Shown here: positions 34,622-45,576 of the stretch, piece by piece | How positions within the stretch are numbered: the stretch's first letter is position 1 | Layout of the letters: the number at the start of each line of letters is the position of its first letter | Source of the DNA: Cerrena zonata | Taxonomy: Eukaryota; Basidiomycota; Agaricomycetes; Polyporales; Cerrenaceae | DNA length: 64,000 nt | NCBI GenBank assembly: GCA_038087015.1 | Contig: JASBNA010000005.1 | Span: forward strand, 186,001-250,000 | Direction of reading: 5' to 3' | The notes under the pieces: generated by a model | What the model was told of the DNA's origin: nothing | Seen by the model: the letters and a program-made list of their open reading frames with translations, nothing else | Database searches by the model: none | Made by a program: the position numbers and the translations under genes

Positions 34622-37127
34622 GGTAGAAACTAGAGATGAGCCAGGATGGTGGTGGTTGGAGCAAAGGCGGGGGAGATTGAACCTAGAAAATTCAGAGCAA
34701 GAGTTGGCGACCGCCGTCCGGACTTATATCGCCTGTCCCGCGCTCTCCCGGGTAGAGCTAGAGATCTGATCAGGCCTCACATGCACAGCTGCTTCTCCTG
34801 CCTTCCTCCGCCCTGGATTGTTTCTGCACTCATCGTTTGGGCCAGAATAGCCTCCGTGTTCTATTTACAATCCACCTTTCTGTGTTTTTTTATTTCTCGT
34901 TTCTCTCTTTCCTCTCTCAGGCGCCCGTCTCTCTGTCTCATGTCTCCCGCTCCGGTTCGCACGCCTTTGCCACTGCTATCTATCATCGGTTTGCAAGAGT
35001 TTAAACTCTATATTCAAGACTTGTCTTACAAGCACCAGTCGACCAGCCATCGCAGCTACCCTGGCTATTCCTGCATACACCGACGATCGACCGAGTCCGA
35101 CAATCCTCATCGGTCTCTTTTCCTCCACACAAAGGTTATTTCAGCTGCTCCCGCTTCCATTTCGAACCCGAGAAGTAACCTGGCCAACTCCTCCTGCTCT
35201 CTTCCTCATGGCCAATCCTCGGTTTCCCAAGACTCCCTTCTGCTCCTTCTGTCACCAGGCTTCCGTCCCTAGCCCTTTTCCAATCGGGCTCTATCTCTTG
35301 GTTATTTTCGATTGCCATTCCAGTCAGACGATCATCCTTGGCACGAGCGGCTCTATTACCATAGTCCTCGACCAAGTCATGTTCTGTCTTTTCGACATCA
35401 TAGGGTTACGTCGTCTACTGTCGTGCTTGACATGAATCTCCGCCGCAGTCTCTATTGATAGATATTAAATGATTATCTTTGCCTTGTATGAATTAGGCTC
35501 TGGCCGCTATACCCTTAGACTCACGCATCGCTCGTCGGTTTCCTTGCTATAGAACATTACAAAGGTGTTCATAGACATTTCAAGACCCTACTTCAAAGTA
35601 ACAATAAACAACTGTAAGCTCGACAACGAAATTTCAACACGCTAGAGCAGTGTTCTAGTAATTGGTTCTCCTGCTTATTAGATATTGTGCTGTTCGTATC
35701 TCCCATCGTTTGTTGCCGTTTCCCTTGATCGTCGACCGATTTACAAACTTGTCAGGGCACATTTCAACACCTTATTTTCCTCAATCACAACATTCTCAAA
35801 GTAACAAACAATGTTTTGCAATCGCAAAATAACCTATCACTCTGCACTCGCACGACCCAATCCCGGTTTCTCAACACGATGCGACAAATGAAGACCGGTT
35901 TGCAAATGAGCTACTTACTCGCCATGACTACATTTCCACTGTCGTTAAAAACGACTTTGCCTCGCGTTCGTTCTCTTCACAAAGTTCCCAACTCTCTCGC
36001 TCGCTTGCGCGCAATACACCGTTGCCGATGACATCACGTCCCACCTCTAAACTTAAACTGCCTCTCAATTGAACCTAATACAGCCTCACGCACGCGATAG
36101 TTGGTGATCATCTGCCCATCCAAGTACTCCCTGACCTAGCTTGAACCTTCCGAGCATCCGATCGTCCAAGGGTACTTTGCTCTTGATTCTGGTCAAAGCC
36201 TGAACCACTAGCTTATGGGATCTCTCCGACCAAACTCCGCAAACATATGCTAATCCCCAGTCGAGATAGCATTCTCTCATGGACGTCAGTAAGTCTCCAC
36301 AACCTCCTTCCCCGTATATTCTTCCTAGATGGCATGAAACAGATCCACTGCAACAGACTTTGATCGCGTAGATTACGGGCTAATCAGGTGTGATCAAGAA
36401 CTGATCAAGAGTCTCAAAGACACCCTGGAATCAAAGCGGGAATACACCCATCATCGTCATAACGCTGATGGTCGCCCTAGCTAACGCCTGAACGAAGAGC
36501 CAGAGCGGATGTATATGCATACAGCAACACCTTTACACATGCGTACGTACACACTGCAAAGGCTACTGCGACTCCTGCGAGTAACCAAGCCTCGAAAATT
36601 TTGGTATCCATGTGATAAGCTTCGAGGACCCTCCATTTCACAAACACCCATCAGAAGGCAAATATCTCTCATTCTTGATATCACAGGAAAAGGCTGATCG
36701 AGGGGAAGTTGACGGAAGGAGATAGAATGTAGTCTTATAAGTGTATAACTTGGGTCGAGATCTTGGCTGAGGAAAACACAGTCGTACATTATCTCAGCGA
36801 ATCTTGTAAGGCCAATAAACACGACTGGGGACCGTGAAATATAGTCGATAGCCTCTGAACTTCTATCCCATGAACGCCGAGTATTTGCAAAATATAAGCG
36901 TCCATTAAACAAAGTTTAGAAAACCTCCAGACCTGCTTGCGAATACACCCGGCATACAGACGCCGATCTAACAGGTCGATCATCATTGGTCGAGCGAGTT
37001 CAGTCCCAGTGTGTAGTGATATGGTGAGTAGAGAAATGTTAATCTATAGATACAAAGTCGTCTCGGAAAGGATTAGCAGCAATGAGCAGAACGAGTAGCG
37101 TAAACAAAAAGCTCCGAGGGTACACGG
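34622..37127. other. Long region upstream of the bZIP gene without a supportable gene
   Basis: About 2.5 kb. 34780-35000 is strongly pyrimidine-rich on the plus strand (CTTTCCTCTCTC-like tracts). Several open frames of 60-210 codons exist on both strands (for example 34646-35272 on plus and 36481-36912 on minus), but none has recognisable domains or consistent splice neighbours. The region may hold an extended 5' leader and promoter of the bZIP gene or an unannotated non-coding transcript. No tRNA or rRNA was recognised. Confidence 0.4.
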
Positions 37128-37992
37128 CTATAGTTTGAGTTCCCAGCTAACGCCGCACCCACATCCGTTACCCTTGGCCTGTGAATACTTGCAAGTCAAC
37201 AAACGAGCGCATATAGCGTGGTTTGGACGCACCTGTGGGTTCTCCAGGACTCGGAAACTACTTCCAATAAGCTCTGTCGCGTAATCCACAACCGAACCTC
37301 TCAACAGGGACATCGAGACGGCGTCTACAAGGATGTTGGACGGTTTTATGGATATATGAGAAAAGTGACTGCAACGAAGAAAGTAGGATTAGGAAAGATA
37401 GTGGGTTGGATAGAATGTACATACTAGTCATCTGGATTTCGGTTCTTCGCAAGTGCAAGCTTGTACTGATACCCATGACATCCTCCACTTTCAACTGCTA
37501 TTCGCAGACCTGCATCAGGGTTATTCTGACGTTGCGCAACACTCGTAGTTGCTATACCATAGTATTATGAACCTATACTGACAGTTACAGTCAAATGAAA
37601 GCACATACCTCTGCAGCCCTTTCCGTCATCTCGATCTTCGCCTCTTCCGGAGGTATCAAATCCACCTCGGGATCATCTGGGTCTTCAGGCGGAGGTAGAG
37701 TTTCTTGTGTAGGATAGTACACCAGTTCCGTAGGTTGGCCCTCAGGATGCGAAGCTAGTGATGCTCGAACGGCAGTACTACTTGAGAACGTTCGGTGAGG
37801 CGGTCTTGGTAAGCAGCGTAGAGGTTGGATTATCGTGTTATGGTTTAGGCGGAGCAGGCCTGGTGTACATTGTGAGTATGTTCTATGAGAGCGACATGGC
37901 TTGAGGTCGTGGATGAATTGGCGTAAAAGACGACTGGAGGTAGACATTTGGTGAGGGTAGAAATGAGGTTTTGAGCGGTGGTGTGAGCTCAT
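37128..37992 (-). CDS. ISA2: Iron-sulfur assembly protein, mitochondrial A-type carrier (Isa2-like)
   Basis: Acts in the mitochondrial matrix in late assembly of [4Fe-4S] clusters. The Arg/Ser-rich N-terminus (CRSHRTYSQC, RPPHRTFSSSTAVRAS) is a presequence. The A-type domain contains ESGGCHGYQYKLALAK, then SNILVDAVSMSLLRGSVVDY and ELIGSSFRVLENPQ. The C-terminal GNGCGCGVSWELKL supplies two of the three conserved cysteines, the first being in GGCHGYQ. Two ATGs are possible, at 37992 and 37947. The junction after KIEMTERAAE is uncertain: a GTGCTT donor one codon downstream keeps the frame better than the nicer GTATGT. The stop is at 37128-37130. Confidence 0.87.
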
Positions 37993-38263
37993 GACGATGG
38001 CGTGGGAATATTCCCCGGATAGATCGGCACGATTAGGAAAACCACCCAGTATATAGACTACTCGGTCGTGGACTTCAAATATTACAACCACTCGTAGATA
38101 ATTGTACTTGGGTCAATATTTTCGATTAATGAGTAGCCGAGAAGCAACTCAAGTCTCAGACCAGTACTATGGCCTTTTGCGAGACCAAAAGACCAGTAGT
38201 CGTTAGACTACAGGAGAAGTTACTGCGATCATATTCCTCCCTAGTCGTATACTAGGGTGATTT

Positions 38264-38482
38264 CTACGCTCCACTAACGAACTCATAATCCGGAGATATG
38301 GACCGCGATGATGGGGCTATTATGATAGAAAACTCGGAGCTCGAGTCCGTTTCTAATGTATCATACAGGCGTGAAGAGTCCTCTAGCTCTTCAATAGGCT
38401 GACGAAGGGTATAATGAGACGTAGATTCAACTACGACAGCGGGTTGGCGTTGGCCTGAAAAGAGGGAAGTTCTTGCGATCAT
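38264..38482 (-). pseudogene. Possible C-terminal tail of the decayed kinase
   Basis: An open minus-strand frame ending SRSISPDYEFVSGA with a stop at 38264-38266. Ser-rich and acidic like the tail of the kinase at 18.1 kb, and placed just downstream of the decayed kinase domain. Whether it was ever spliced to that domain cannot be shown. Confidence 0.35.
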
Positions 38483-38710
38483 GGCCCGGGGTGCCGTTTC
38501 CTTGCAAAAGACTTGTCAGCAAAAAAATCATGGTAGGTAGAAACAAATGAAAAGACATATGGTATCGGCACAATATCCGGTTTACATTGGTTCGTCGTAC
38601 CTAGTATCATAATCTGAAGTACCTTATGATTTGAGTGGCTATTCATGCTTCAGAGTACTCACTGTAATACAGGCTTCATCGCAGTCATCATCCACTTCGC
38701 TTTGTTCAGA

Positions 38711-40235
38711 TCAAGTAATAATCCCTGTGGCCATACATGGGTGTAGATGGTCTTGCTTATACACGAGCGGAGGAGACGGGGTTCTTGGTATATTGATTTC
38801 TACTGGCATATATGCGCGTATGTTGCTTGAGGCATTGGCTAATTGAGCAGCAGTGATGCACGATATCACTAACTGTGCTGAATTCGGTCTAAGCTCGGGG
38901 TTTGAGTCCCAGCACTGTGAGATGAATGACCACCTATTCAGAGGTATCGCGTCACCAATGCATGGGTTTACTGTGTCAGGAAACGTTGGACGCAACCCCG
39001 ATAAAACTCTTGCTTTAACTTGGAAGTCCGTTGGTATTTGGGGATGAGGAGGTGATCCTGTGTAAAGCTGCAATATCATGAGTCGACCAGGAGGCATCAG
39101 TTTAGGGTATAGTCTTACTTGGAGCCAGACACAACCAAAAGCAAAAATATCGCTGTGGTACGTTGGTCTTGTTCCTTCAATCAATACCTCTGGAGCAAGC
39201 CACCTCCATGATGAGAATCGACACTCACAGACGAAGGGTCGGAAAATTGGGCTAAACCAAAGTCTGCTAGTTGCACTTGAAGCAAACTGTTAATCAGAAT
39301 ATTGGCCTAAGAATTCCAGGTAAGACGTTGGATGTGGTAGATAATTAATATTACTGACATACCCCTCGCAAATCGCCATGTACGACGCCTTTCCAGTGCA
39401 GATAGTTTAATCCCAGTACTATTTACACAAGCTATAATAATCGTCGTCGTCAGGTAAATTAACCATACTAATCCAGGCGAATGGCGTACCCAATCCGAAA
39501 GAGGTATCCTGGCACCTTTTCTCTTCAAAGTCTGCATACAGCTATTTATACTTCCATACACCATCCACGGCGAGATAAAACAACAATGGGGCGAGAATGT
39601 TCGTTGGTCTACCCCCAAAAGGGTAAGATGTACGTACAAATGACGAAGCTGTTGCCAAATAAGAGCTTCTCGACAGATACCCTTCATAATAGTATGCGCT
39701 TTGAGTGGCAGGTTTCGTACACCCTATGACTGTCTCTCTTACCGAGTATTTGTCCTCAGTGTCCACTACGCTGCAGAACACTCGCAATCTCTTAATAGCG
39801 ACTGCGTGACCATCCACATACGCTGCATACACGTCAGCGTATCCGCCGCCTGCTATTGCGTCTCTGTCTTGACAGACTACGTTCCGAAGAAAGAGCGAGG
39901 GAGGTAATGCATTGGAAACTCGTGAGAGTGTCAATAGTAGCCGTCGTAGTTTGAAATAATGACGGGAGTGCCACTGATTTGAGACGAATTCGGCACTGTC
40001 AAGCATCTACAAAGGGAAAATGGGAAAACAAGATAGTGTCTACATCAAATATGGAGAAACATACCTTCAGAATGACCTCCATAGTCTGTTCAGCGTTAGG
40101 TCCTCTATTCTCCAGGAATATATTCCGGTATTCCACACAAGTCACGTTCCAAACCTCTGTCCGTCGCTATCGTTCACCAAGATATTTTCCTAGATCTGCG
40201 GTAAGAACTATTAACGATTCATGAGATCTCATATC
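38711..40235 (-). pseudogene. TKL-like kinase pseudogene
   Basis: A clear relative of the kinase at 18.1-20.0 kb with the same exon junctions: an N-terminal exon ending MEVILK, an intron, then an exon starting MLDSAEF. Kinase landmarks remain: VAIKRLRVF, GVVHGDLRG, NILINSLLQVQLADFGLAQF, WLAPEVLIEG and a C-lobe with RWSFISQCWDSNPELRPN. The copy is broken: an in-frame TAG at 40167-40169 in the N-terminal exon; a TAA at 39423-39425 where the intact kinase has a CAA glutamine codon just before GLNYLHW; and about 10 nt missing at 39201-39207 between DSHHGG and WLAPE, shifting the frame. Three independent lesions make an active product very unlikely. Confidence 0.8.
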
Positions 40236-40770
40236 ATTGCACCCTACATAGGTCTCCATGAATTATATTGTTCCATAGGAGGCAATTGAGTCCGTGCAGT
40301 CTGTAAAGGCTAGATTAATAGTAAGAGCGACAAAGAAGACGGCATACGTTGCTCGAGTCTCTGTTGTACATTGAAAACGTCATGAGGTCTCGAGGTTCAT
40401 AGAATACAGACTTGCCTACCTGTAACTGGATGTTCCCCTCTGCACTTTACGTTATGGAGGAGAGATACGGGGTGTGAACCAGATACTCTTGATAACGACA
40501 GCAGATGTAGCAGCTTAGAATGTTGGTATTTGAGCCATACAATGGGATTGGACCCGTAAACGATAATGATCAAGTATCTGACGAAAAATGTGTTAGAAAA
40601 GACTAGCTAGCTAGGTTCAAGTGACATATGGACGAACCTTCAATATGACCTTCATCATGTCCTCGGCTTCCCTTGCTCTCTCATACGCATAATCTCATCC
40701 TGTATCTCTGAGTATGTGTCCCTCAGGTACTACATCAGGCGATCTAACTACTAGACTCTTTTCGGATGTC
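40236..40770 (-). pseudogene. Second, more decayed TKL-like kinase remnant
   Basis: Minus-strand fragments follow the same gene order as the neighbouring kinases. An exon ends EAEDMMKVILK, then come an intron ending GTCAG and a segment ILDHYRLR. After a frame change there is HSKLLHLLSLSRVSGSHPVS. A later piece reads LHGLNCLLWNNIIHGDLC, the catalytic-loop region. The phosphate-binding lobe is largely missing, stops interrupt all frames, and everything after the HGD motif is gone, where the next pseudogene begins. This looks like an old tandem copy truncated at its 3' side. Confidence 0.65.
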
Positions 40771-41471
40771 ATAGCAGCTTCAGGAGGAATACATCATCGA
40801 ATTGTGACCAAGTTTGCATGTCAGAACTTTGTGACAGGATTAGAATGGACGTCGACCATGTCCATCAACCTGTACATAATCCTGATCCAGCAGAGGCCCC
40901 TACTCTATACATTTCGAAGTTGGCAGATGGAGTTCGACGATCTTTGCGAGGCTGTGCATTCATAGACGCAGAGAAAAGAGATGATGCAGCAGAAGCAATG
41001 ACGACATCGAAGCTACCTGTCTAACCTAAAACCATTGAGCTTGAACACGGTTAGCCAATATATCGAGATATTTCAGGTATATGGCAAAACAACCCACGAG
41101 GATTGGTCGGTCGGCGGACTGAGAACAGCTGGGTGTTAAGAATGGTATAGCCACAAATAGTTATTACAATGACTTGCGAATTGCGCTTTTGGGACTGGGT
41201 CATGAGTGTGATTCGAACTCAACATCAAAAGTTAAGCAAGAAAAGAAGGCATGAAATGAAGATAAAGGCAAAAGGCAAATGCGAAAGATGTTAAAAAAAG
41301 ATAATGTCGAAGATGTTTGACTAGGCCAAACGGCGAGAATATGAAGTATACAGATGATTTAAAAATCCAAAGATCAGCGTTAAAGATTCTTCTTCGATCG
41401 TACAAAATGTCCCCCAAAGTATAAGTGTATCAGATGCAACGAAGCAATGTGAGAAGAGCACGAATTTGTTG
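40771..41471. other. Intergenic, kinase remnant to NMNAT
   Basis: About 700 bp with no supportable gene. It includes the 3' flank of the NMNAT gene and the upstream side of the kinase remnant. Confidence 0.35.
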
Positions 41472-42815
41472 TCATGAGGATGACTTGGACGTGCTGGGTC
41501 CTGCCTCCCTACTGTCTTTATCCACGCTCTTCTTATCCTTTTCGGCCCCCAAGGTCCCACTCGGTGTAGAGGTAGGGGTGCCTTCGTCCACATACAGACC
41601 GTTCGTCTCGATGTAATCGACGACCGGTCCCGGAAGGAGGTACCGCACCGACAGCCCACGGCGGATGAAAAGTCGCACTTTGGTTGAAGAGACGTCATTT
41701 TGAATGAGTTGATGAATGAGGACAATATTGTTTCGCCATCGTGCGAGACTATCGATTGCCTGAGTCATGTCCGCTCCTGCACGCTCGATAATCATGGTTC
41801 CATAACGCCCAAGGATATGATCAAGCTATTCATTGCAGCGGTCAGATGAGTCATTCAAGAGGGTTTCCGAAAGGTGACAGATAAAGTGCAAGCCGTCTTA
41901 TCCCATAATATACCCCTTCGGCGATGTTCGGCATGCTACCATGGGACCGTGGTTGGGTAACCCTCCTCATGCACAACCAGTATTTCACCGAAACGAAAAA
42001 GGCAGTCAGGAAGGCAGAGGGATGGTATGGGATAAGAGGTCTCGGTATGAAATGCTACTCTCGGACCATAAACTCGTCATCTAGCGCTCCACTTGTCATC
42101 GTGGAGGCTATCCAAAATGGAATTGCACTCCGATGGCATGCAGTGGTCGGAACATGTGAATGGTCCAAGGGCAACTATCATTTCTCGACTGGCTAGGCAG
42201 CCTGCGAGGATAATGTAGAGAGGAGAGACGTACATCGTTTTCAGACCATACACCAGGCTCGCTCATCGTCGCAATGAGGTCCGAGCCTGCGAGGAGCATG
42301 ATCCGCACGGGACGCTGCTCACCCTCTACGGTAGTCACACCACCTAAGCGGGTATTGACTTCGTGCTCAAAGTGGTCAAGCACGACAGCCGTTCGTTGGT
42401 AATCTTGAACGGCTTCCCATGGATCGACCATGAGCCAATTCGAAGTCTGCTCGGCCGCGAGGTTACACATCGTGAGTCTAAATTCGGTGTAGCCATATTG
42501 AGCATTAGGCTGCGCCTGATCGGAATAAAATCAAGCATACCGATGCTGGGCTGCAAGCAATCCAGCTTTCTTGTACTGATCACTGACGGGACTAAGGTAT
42601 CCACCGACAACCTCATAGTTTGTATTGTGGCGAACGTGGTCTCTCGCCATCTCGAACATCCGTAGGTGGAGATAAGTCACAGGGCTGAAGGAGCCGCATG
42701 CAACCAAGACGAGCGGCTCTTTTGTCGAGTCTCTAAGGACTCTGTTGAAACGATGAGAAGGAAATGTGTATCCGGGAGGGTTTTGGAATGCTGGAGGCGG
42801 TGATTGGGAGGTCAT
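41472..42815 (-). CDS. Nicotinamide/nicotinate mononucleotide adenylyltransferase
   Basis: Joins NMN (or NaMN) with ATP to make NAD (or deamido-NAD), the last shared step of NAD synthesis. Exons 42541-42815, 42234-42477 and 41472-41825 total 873 nt, giving 290 residues. The nucleotidyltransferase signature is GSFSPVTYLHLRMFEMA. Substrate motifs are TSNWLMVDPWEA and LLAGSDLIATM. The second ATP motif is NDVSSTKVRLFIRRGLSVRY. The family's usual SEND-LDHILGRYGT passage is recreated exactly across intron 2, which is therefore real but 408 nt long (41826-42233), against 50-65 nt for most introns here. The C-terminus is a low-complexity Ser/Lys tail. Confidence 0.93.
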
Positions 42816-43421
42816 GGCGAGTCGAGAGAGGGAGAGGAGGTGGGAGATGGAAAGAGAAATAAAGCACCAAGCAGATGACCGCTAAAAGGCATAATCTCTA
42901 GTCATTTGTTCCCACGGCTACAGTCGTTCAGTGTGTAAGCCTCTGCATATCTGACCACCACCATTCTTTCTTCGGGAACTGATATTATAGAGGGCATTCC
43001 CAGAGGTCGTCCTAGCAGTCGTCTTGGTGGTAGCTGGAAGAAAGATGGCTGCTCGCTTGCCAGCACGAGGCAGAAGCCCATGCTGCATTTTCAATTCCAC
43101 ATTTAGCACCCGTCACTTTACCGACCCGGCAACCAGACCTCAGCTTGTACAAAGCTTGTATTTTACTGCCAACTCAATCGATTTCTTCGCTGAGTGCCTG
43201 CACCCAGAAGACGACCAGACACAGCGAGGCACGTTCGAAGGAAAGTGTCCTGCGACTCAGAATGGACATATCGGACTCCAGCCGATAACATTCGGACCGG
43301 ACGATGGAGAGCATATGCTTGTCCTTCGAAGCATTACTGCTCCGTCTGTTAGAGTTTTGTCTATGGACCTCTTGACCTCTTACCACCACCTTCTGTCACG
43401 ACGACGCATATTGCCCCAGAG
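42816..43421. other. Divergent promoter region, NMNAT / GlcNAc-6-P deacetylase
   Basis: About 600 bp. A plus-strand frame at 43045-43425 (from ATG) is open for about 125 codons and overlaps the deacetylase start in another frame, but has no recognised domain. It is treated as non-coding. Confidence 0.4.
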
Positions 43422-45286
43422 ATGACCTCCTCTAACGGCCTTATCTGCTTCACCAACTGTCTTCTACCCCAAGAGGACGGAAGTCTGGTGCAGAAAGACC
43501 TTTGGATTGATGAACGCAGAGGGGTCATTTTAGATGCTCAGGTAAATACAATTTAATGTAATATTTTATTGGCTAACACACCAAATATCAATAGCGCACG
43601 TTCTTCCTACGAAAGGAGAGACCTGCCAAAACCGTTGACTTAGATGGGAATATTCTCAGGTAAAGCAGTACGAGCACGTACAGGTGCATACTCAGATGAT
43701 GAGACATATTTCATAGTCCTGGTCTCATGGACATCCAGATCAACGGTGCATATGGGTTTGACTTCTCCGTCTTTGAAGGCGATGAAGCAGCCTACCGTCA
43801 TGGTCTCCGTAATGTTGCCGAAAGAATTGTTGAGACTGGCGTAACCTCGTAAGTTGTTCCAGTATCCTTACCGACATAACTTACCGAAATTCGGTTTCAT
43901 TCAGCCTCGTGCCCACCATAATTGTAAGTGACGTCCAGTTCCTAATAATGCATTTAGTCATGCTAAATATAATTATTCTCGCCAGACTCAACAAAAAACT
44001 CTCTATCCGACACTATTGAACCTTCTCCGCCCATATGCTGGACCCAATTCTGCCAACCTTCTTGGCTGGCATGCCGAGGGCCCTTTTATTCAGCTGGCCA
44101 AACGAGGCGCTCACGCTCCTGAATTTTTGCTCAAAGCTGGCAACGGCTTCGAGTCATTCGAGGAGGTGTATGGATCTGACAACCTTTCTGTTACAGAGGA
44201 TTGGCTCATGAGGAACGATGGCGATACCGAGACTGTAGGCGTGCGTATCATTACAGCTGCGCCTGAAATTGAAGGTGTTCGACCTGCTGTCGACGAAGCA
44301 GTCAAGCGCGGCGTTGTGTTTTCGATCGGTCACAGGTTTGTATTTCCCTCCCAGAAATTTTCCGTCATAGCTAACGAGAATACAGTATTGCATCAACAGA
44401 CATTGCCACTGCGGCTGTAGTAAATGGCGCTCGTCTCATCACCCATCTTTTCAATGCCATGCCCCAGCTCCATCACAGAGATCCGTCTATTATCGGCCTT
44501 CTAGGAGCATCACCTCACCTCGCTCAACCGAAACCTTCTAAATCGTATCCCTCATCCACTTCCCCCACTTCTCCTACATCGAGTAGCTTCACTCTTCCTC
44601 GTTCTCCGTCATCGGCATCTCTAGTCAAACGTATCAAAGGTGCTCAAGGAGATGCACCCAAGGCTCTGTCTGAGGCATTCGATGACCTATTAACGCCTCC
44701 TCAGACCCCGATCCTAGCTCCGGTTGACTCAGATTTACAATTGAAGAAAGGGAGAGAAGGCCTGAAATGTCCTTTGAGAGGACCGTTCTACGAATTGATC
44801 GTAGACGGAATTCATTCTCATCCCAACTCTGTCAGAGTACGTAGTCGATCTATCGACCTTTCTCCTGGTTTACCATAACTGACTACTTGGTAGCTCGCAT
44901 ACTCCGCTTTCCCAGAAGGCTGCATCCTCATCACCGATGCCATGAAGATCCTCGACCCCAATCTCCGCGATGGCATACACGAATGGCGAGACGGAAAACG
45001 TTTCATCAAGGAAGGAGATAAATTATACCTCGAAGGTACCGACACACTAGCCGGCAGCGTCGTCACTCTCGACAAATGTGTTCGCAATTTCTCCAGGTTC
45101 ACCGGATGCTCACTGGGAGAGGCAATCAAATGTGCAACGTACAACCCTGCGAAATGTTTGGAGATCGAGAATAGGAAGGGGACACTTAGGGCTGGTGCTG
45201 ATGCTGATTTGGTGGTATTGGATAGGAAAGGGTACGTACAGAGTACTTGGGTAAAGGGGAAGGAGGTTTGGTCGAAGACGATTTGA
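43422..45286 (+). CDS. N-acetylglucosamine-6-phosphate deacetylase with a Ser/Pro-rich insertion
   Basis: Removes acetate from GlcNAc-6-phosphate in cytosolic chitin/GlcNAc use. Seven exons (43422-43541, 43595-43659, 43717-43848, 43905-43923, 43986-44335, 44386-44836, 44894-45286) total 1530 nt, giving 509 residues. Landmarks: PGLMDIQINGAYGFDF, metal-ligand Glu in GWHAEGPF, His in FSIGHS and THLFNAM, substrate loop DGIHSHP and catalytic Asp in LITDAM. Family members are usually near 400 residues. The surplus is an insertion at about 271-356 (SYPSSTSPTSPTSSS, LLTPPQTPIL) that looks disordered and sits between the second metal histidine and DGIH. The fourth exon is only 19 nt. The first ATG after the divergent promoter is used. 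Confidence 0.92.
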
Positions 45287-45493
45287 GCTAGGTAGGAAGT
45301 TTAGAGGTGATATTCCTACTTGTTGTACTTAGTAAGACCAGCAATGAAACCAAACCTTGCATCGGTGCCGTCTTGCTAACTTTTAGGTCAAGTACTTAAT
45401 ATTATAGAATCGATGAGTTGATACTCTCGACTTTCGTATTTACCTTGAATGCGTTTACTGAGCCGATACAATCCCTAGAGCATACGATTTTAT

Positions 45494-45565
45494 AGCAACT
45501 TGGCGCAGAGGTAGCGCGCGGGGCCCATAACCCCGAGGTCCCTGGATCGAAACCAGGAGTTGCTA
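45494..45565 (+). tRNA. Initiator tRNA-Met (CAT)
   Basis: A 72-nt intronless cloverleaf. The acceptor stem AGCAACT pairs with AGTTGCT, ending in an A1-T72 pair. The anticodon stem CGGGG/CCCCG encloses CCCATAA, giving anticodon CAT. The T arm CCTGG/CCAGG encloses ATCGAAA instead of TTC. A1-T72, the GC-rich anticodon stem and the AUCG T-loop are hallmarks of eukaryotic initiators, distinguishing it from elongator Met. Confidence 0.95.
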
Positions 45566-45571
45566 CTGGAA

Positions 45572-45576
45572 TTTTT
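45572..45576 (+). terminator. RNA polymerase III terminator of tRNA-iMet
   Basis: A run of five T begins seven bases after the tRNA 3' end, with a second, longer T run about 15 bases on. Confidence 0.7.

Noticed and set aside
34646..35272. Plus-strand frame of about 200 codons upstream of the bZIP gene
   Set aside because: Composition follows a pyrimidine-rich tract (Ser, Leu and Pro runs), the start lacks an ATG at its beginning, there is no domain, and no splice-consistent continuation was found.
36086..36280. Possible 5S rRNA-like or small structured RNA
   Set aside because: A few words resembled the complement of 5S rRNA, but the conserved blocks and pairing could not be aligned.
36481..36912. 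Minus-strand frame of 143 codons
   Set aside because: No recognisable family, no good start, and neighbouring frames do not splice to it.
43045..43425. Plus-strand frame overlapping the start of the GlcNAc-6-P deacetylase gene
   Set aside because: Different frame from the enzyme, no known domain, and it lies in the divergent promoter.
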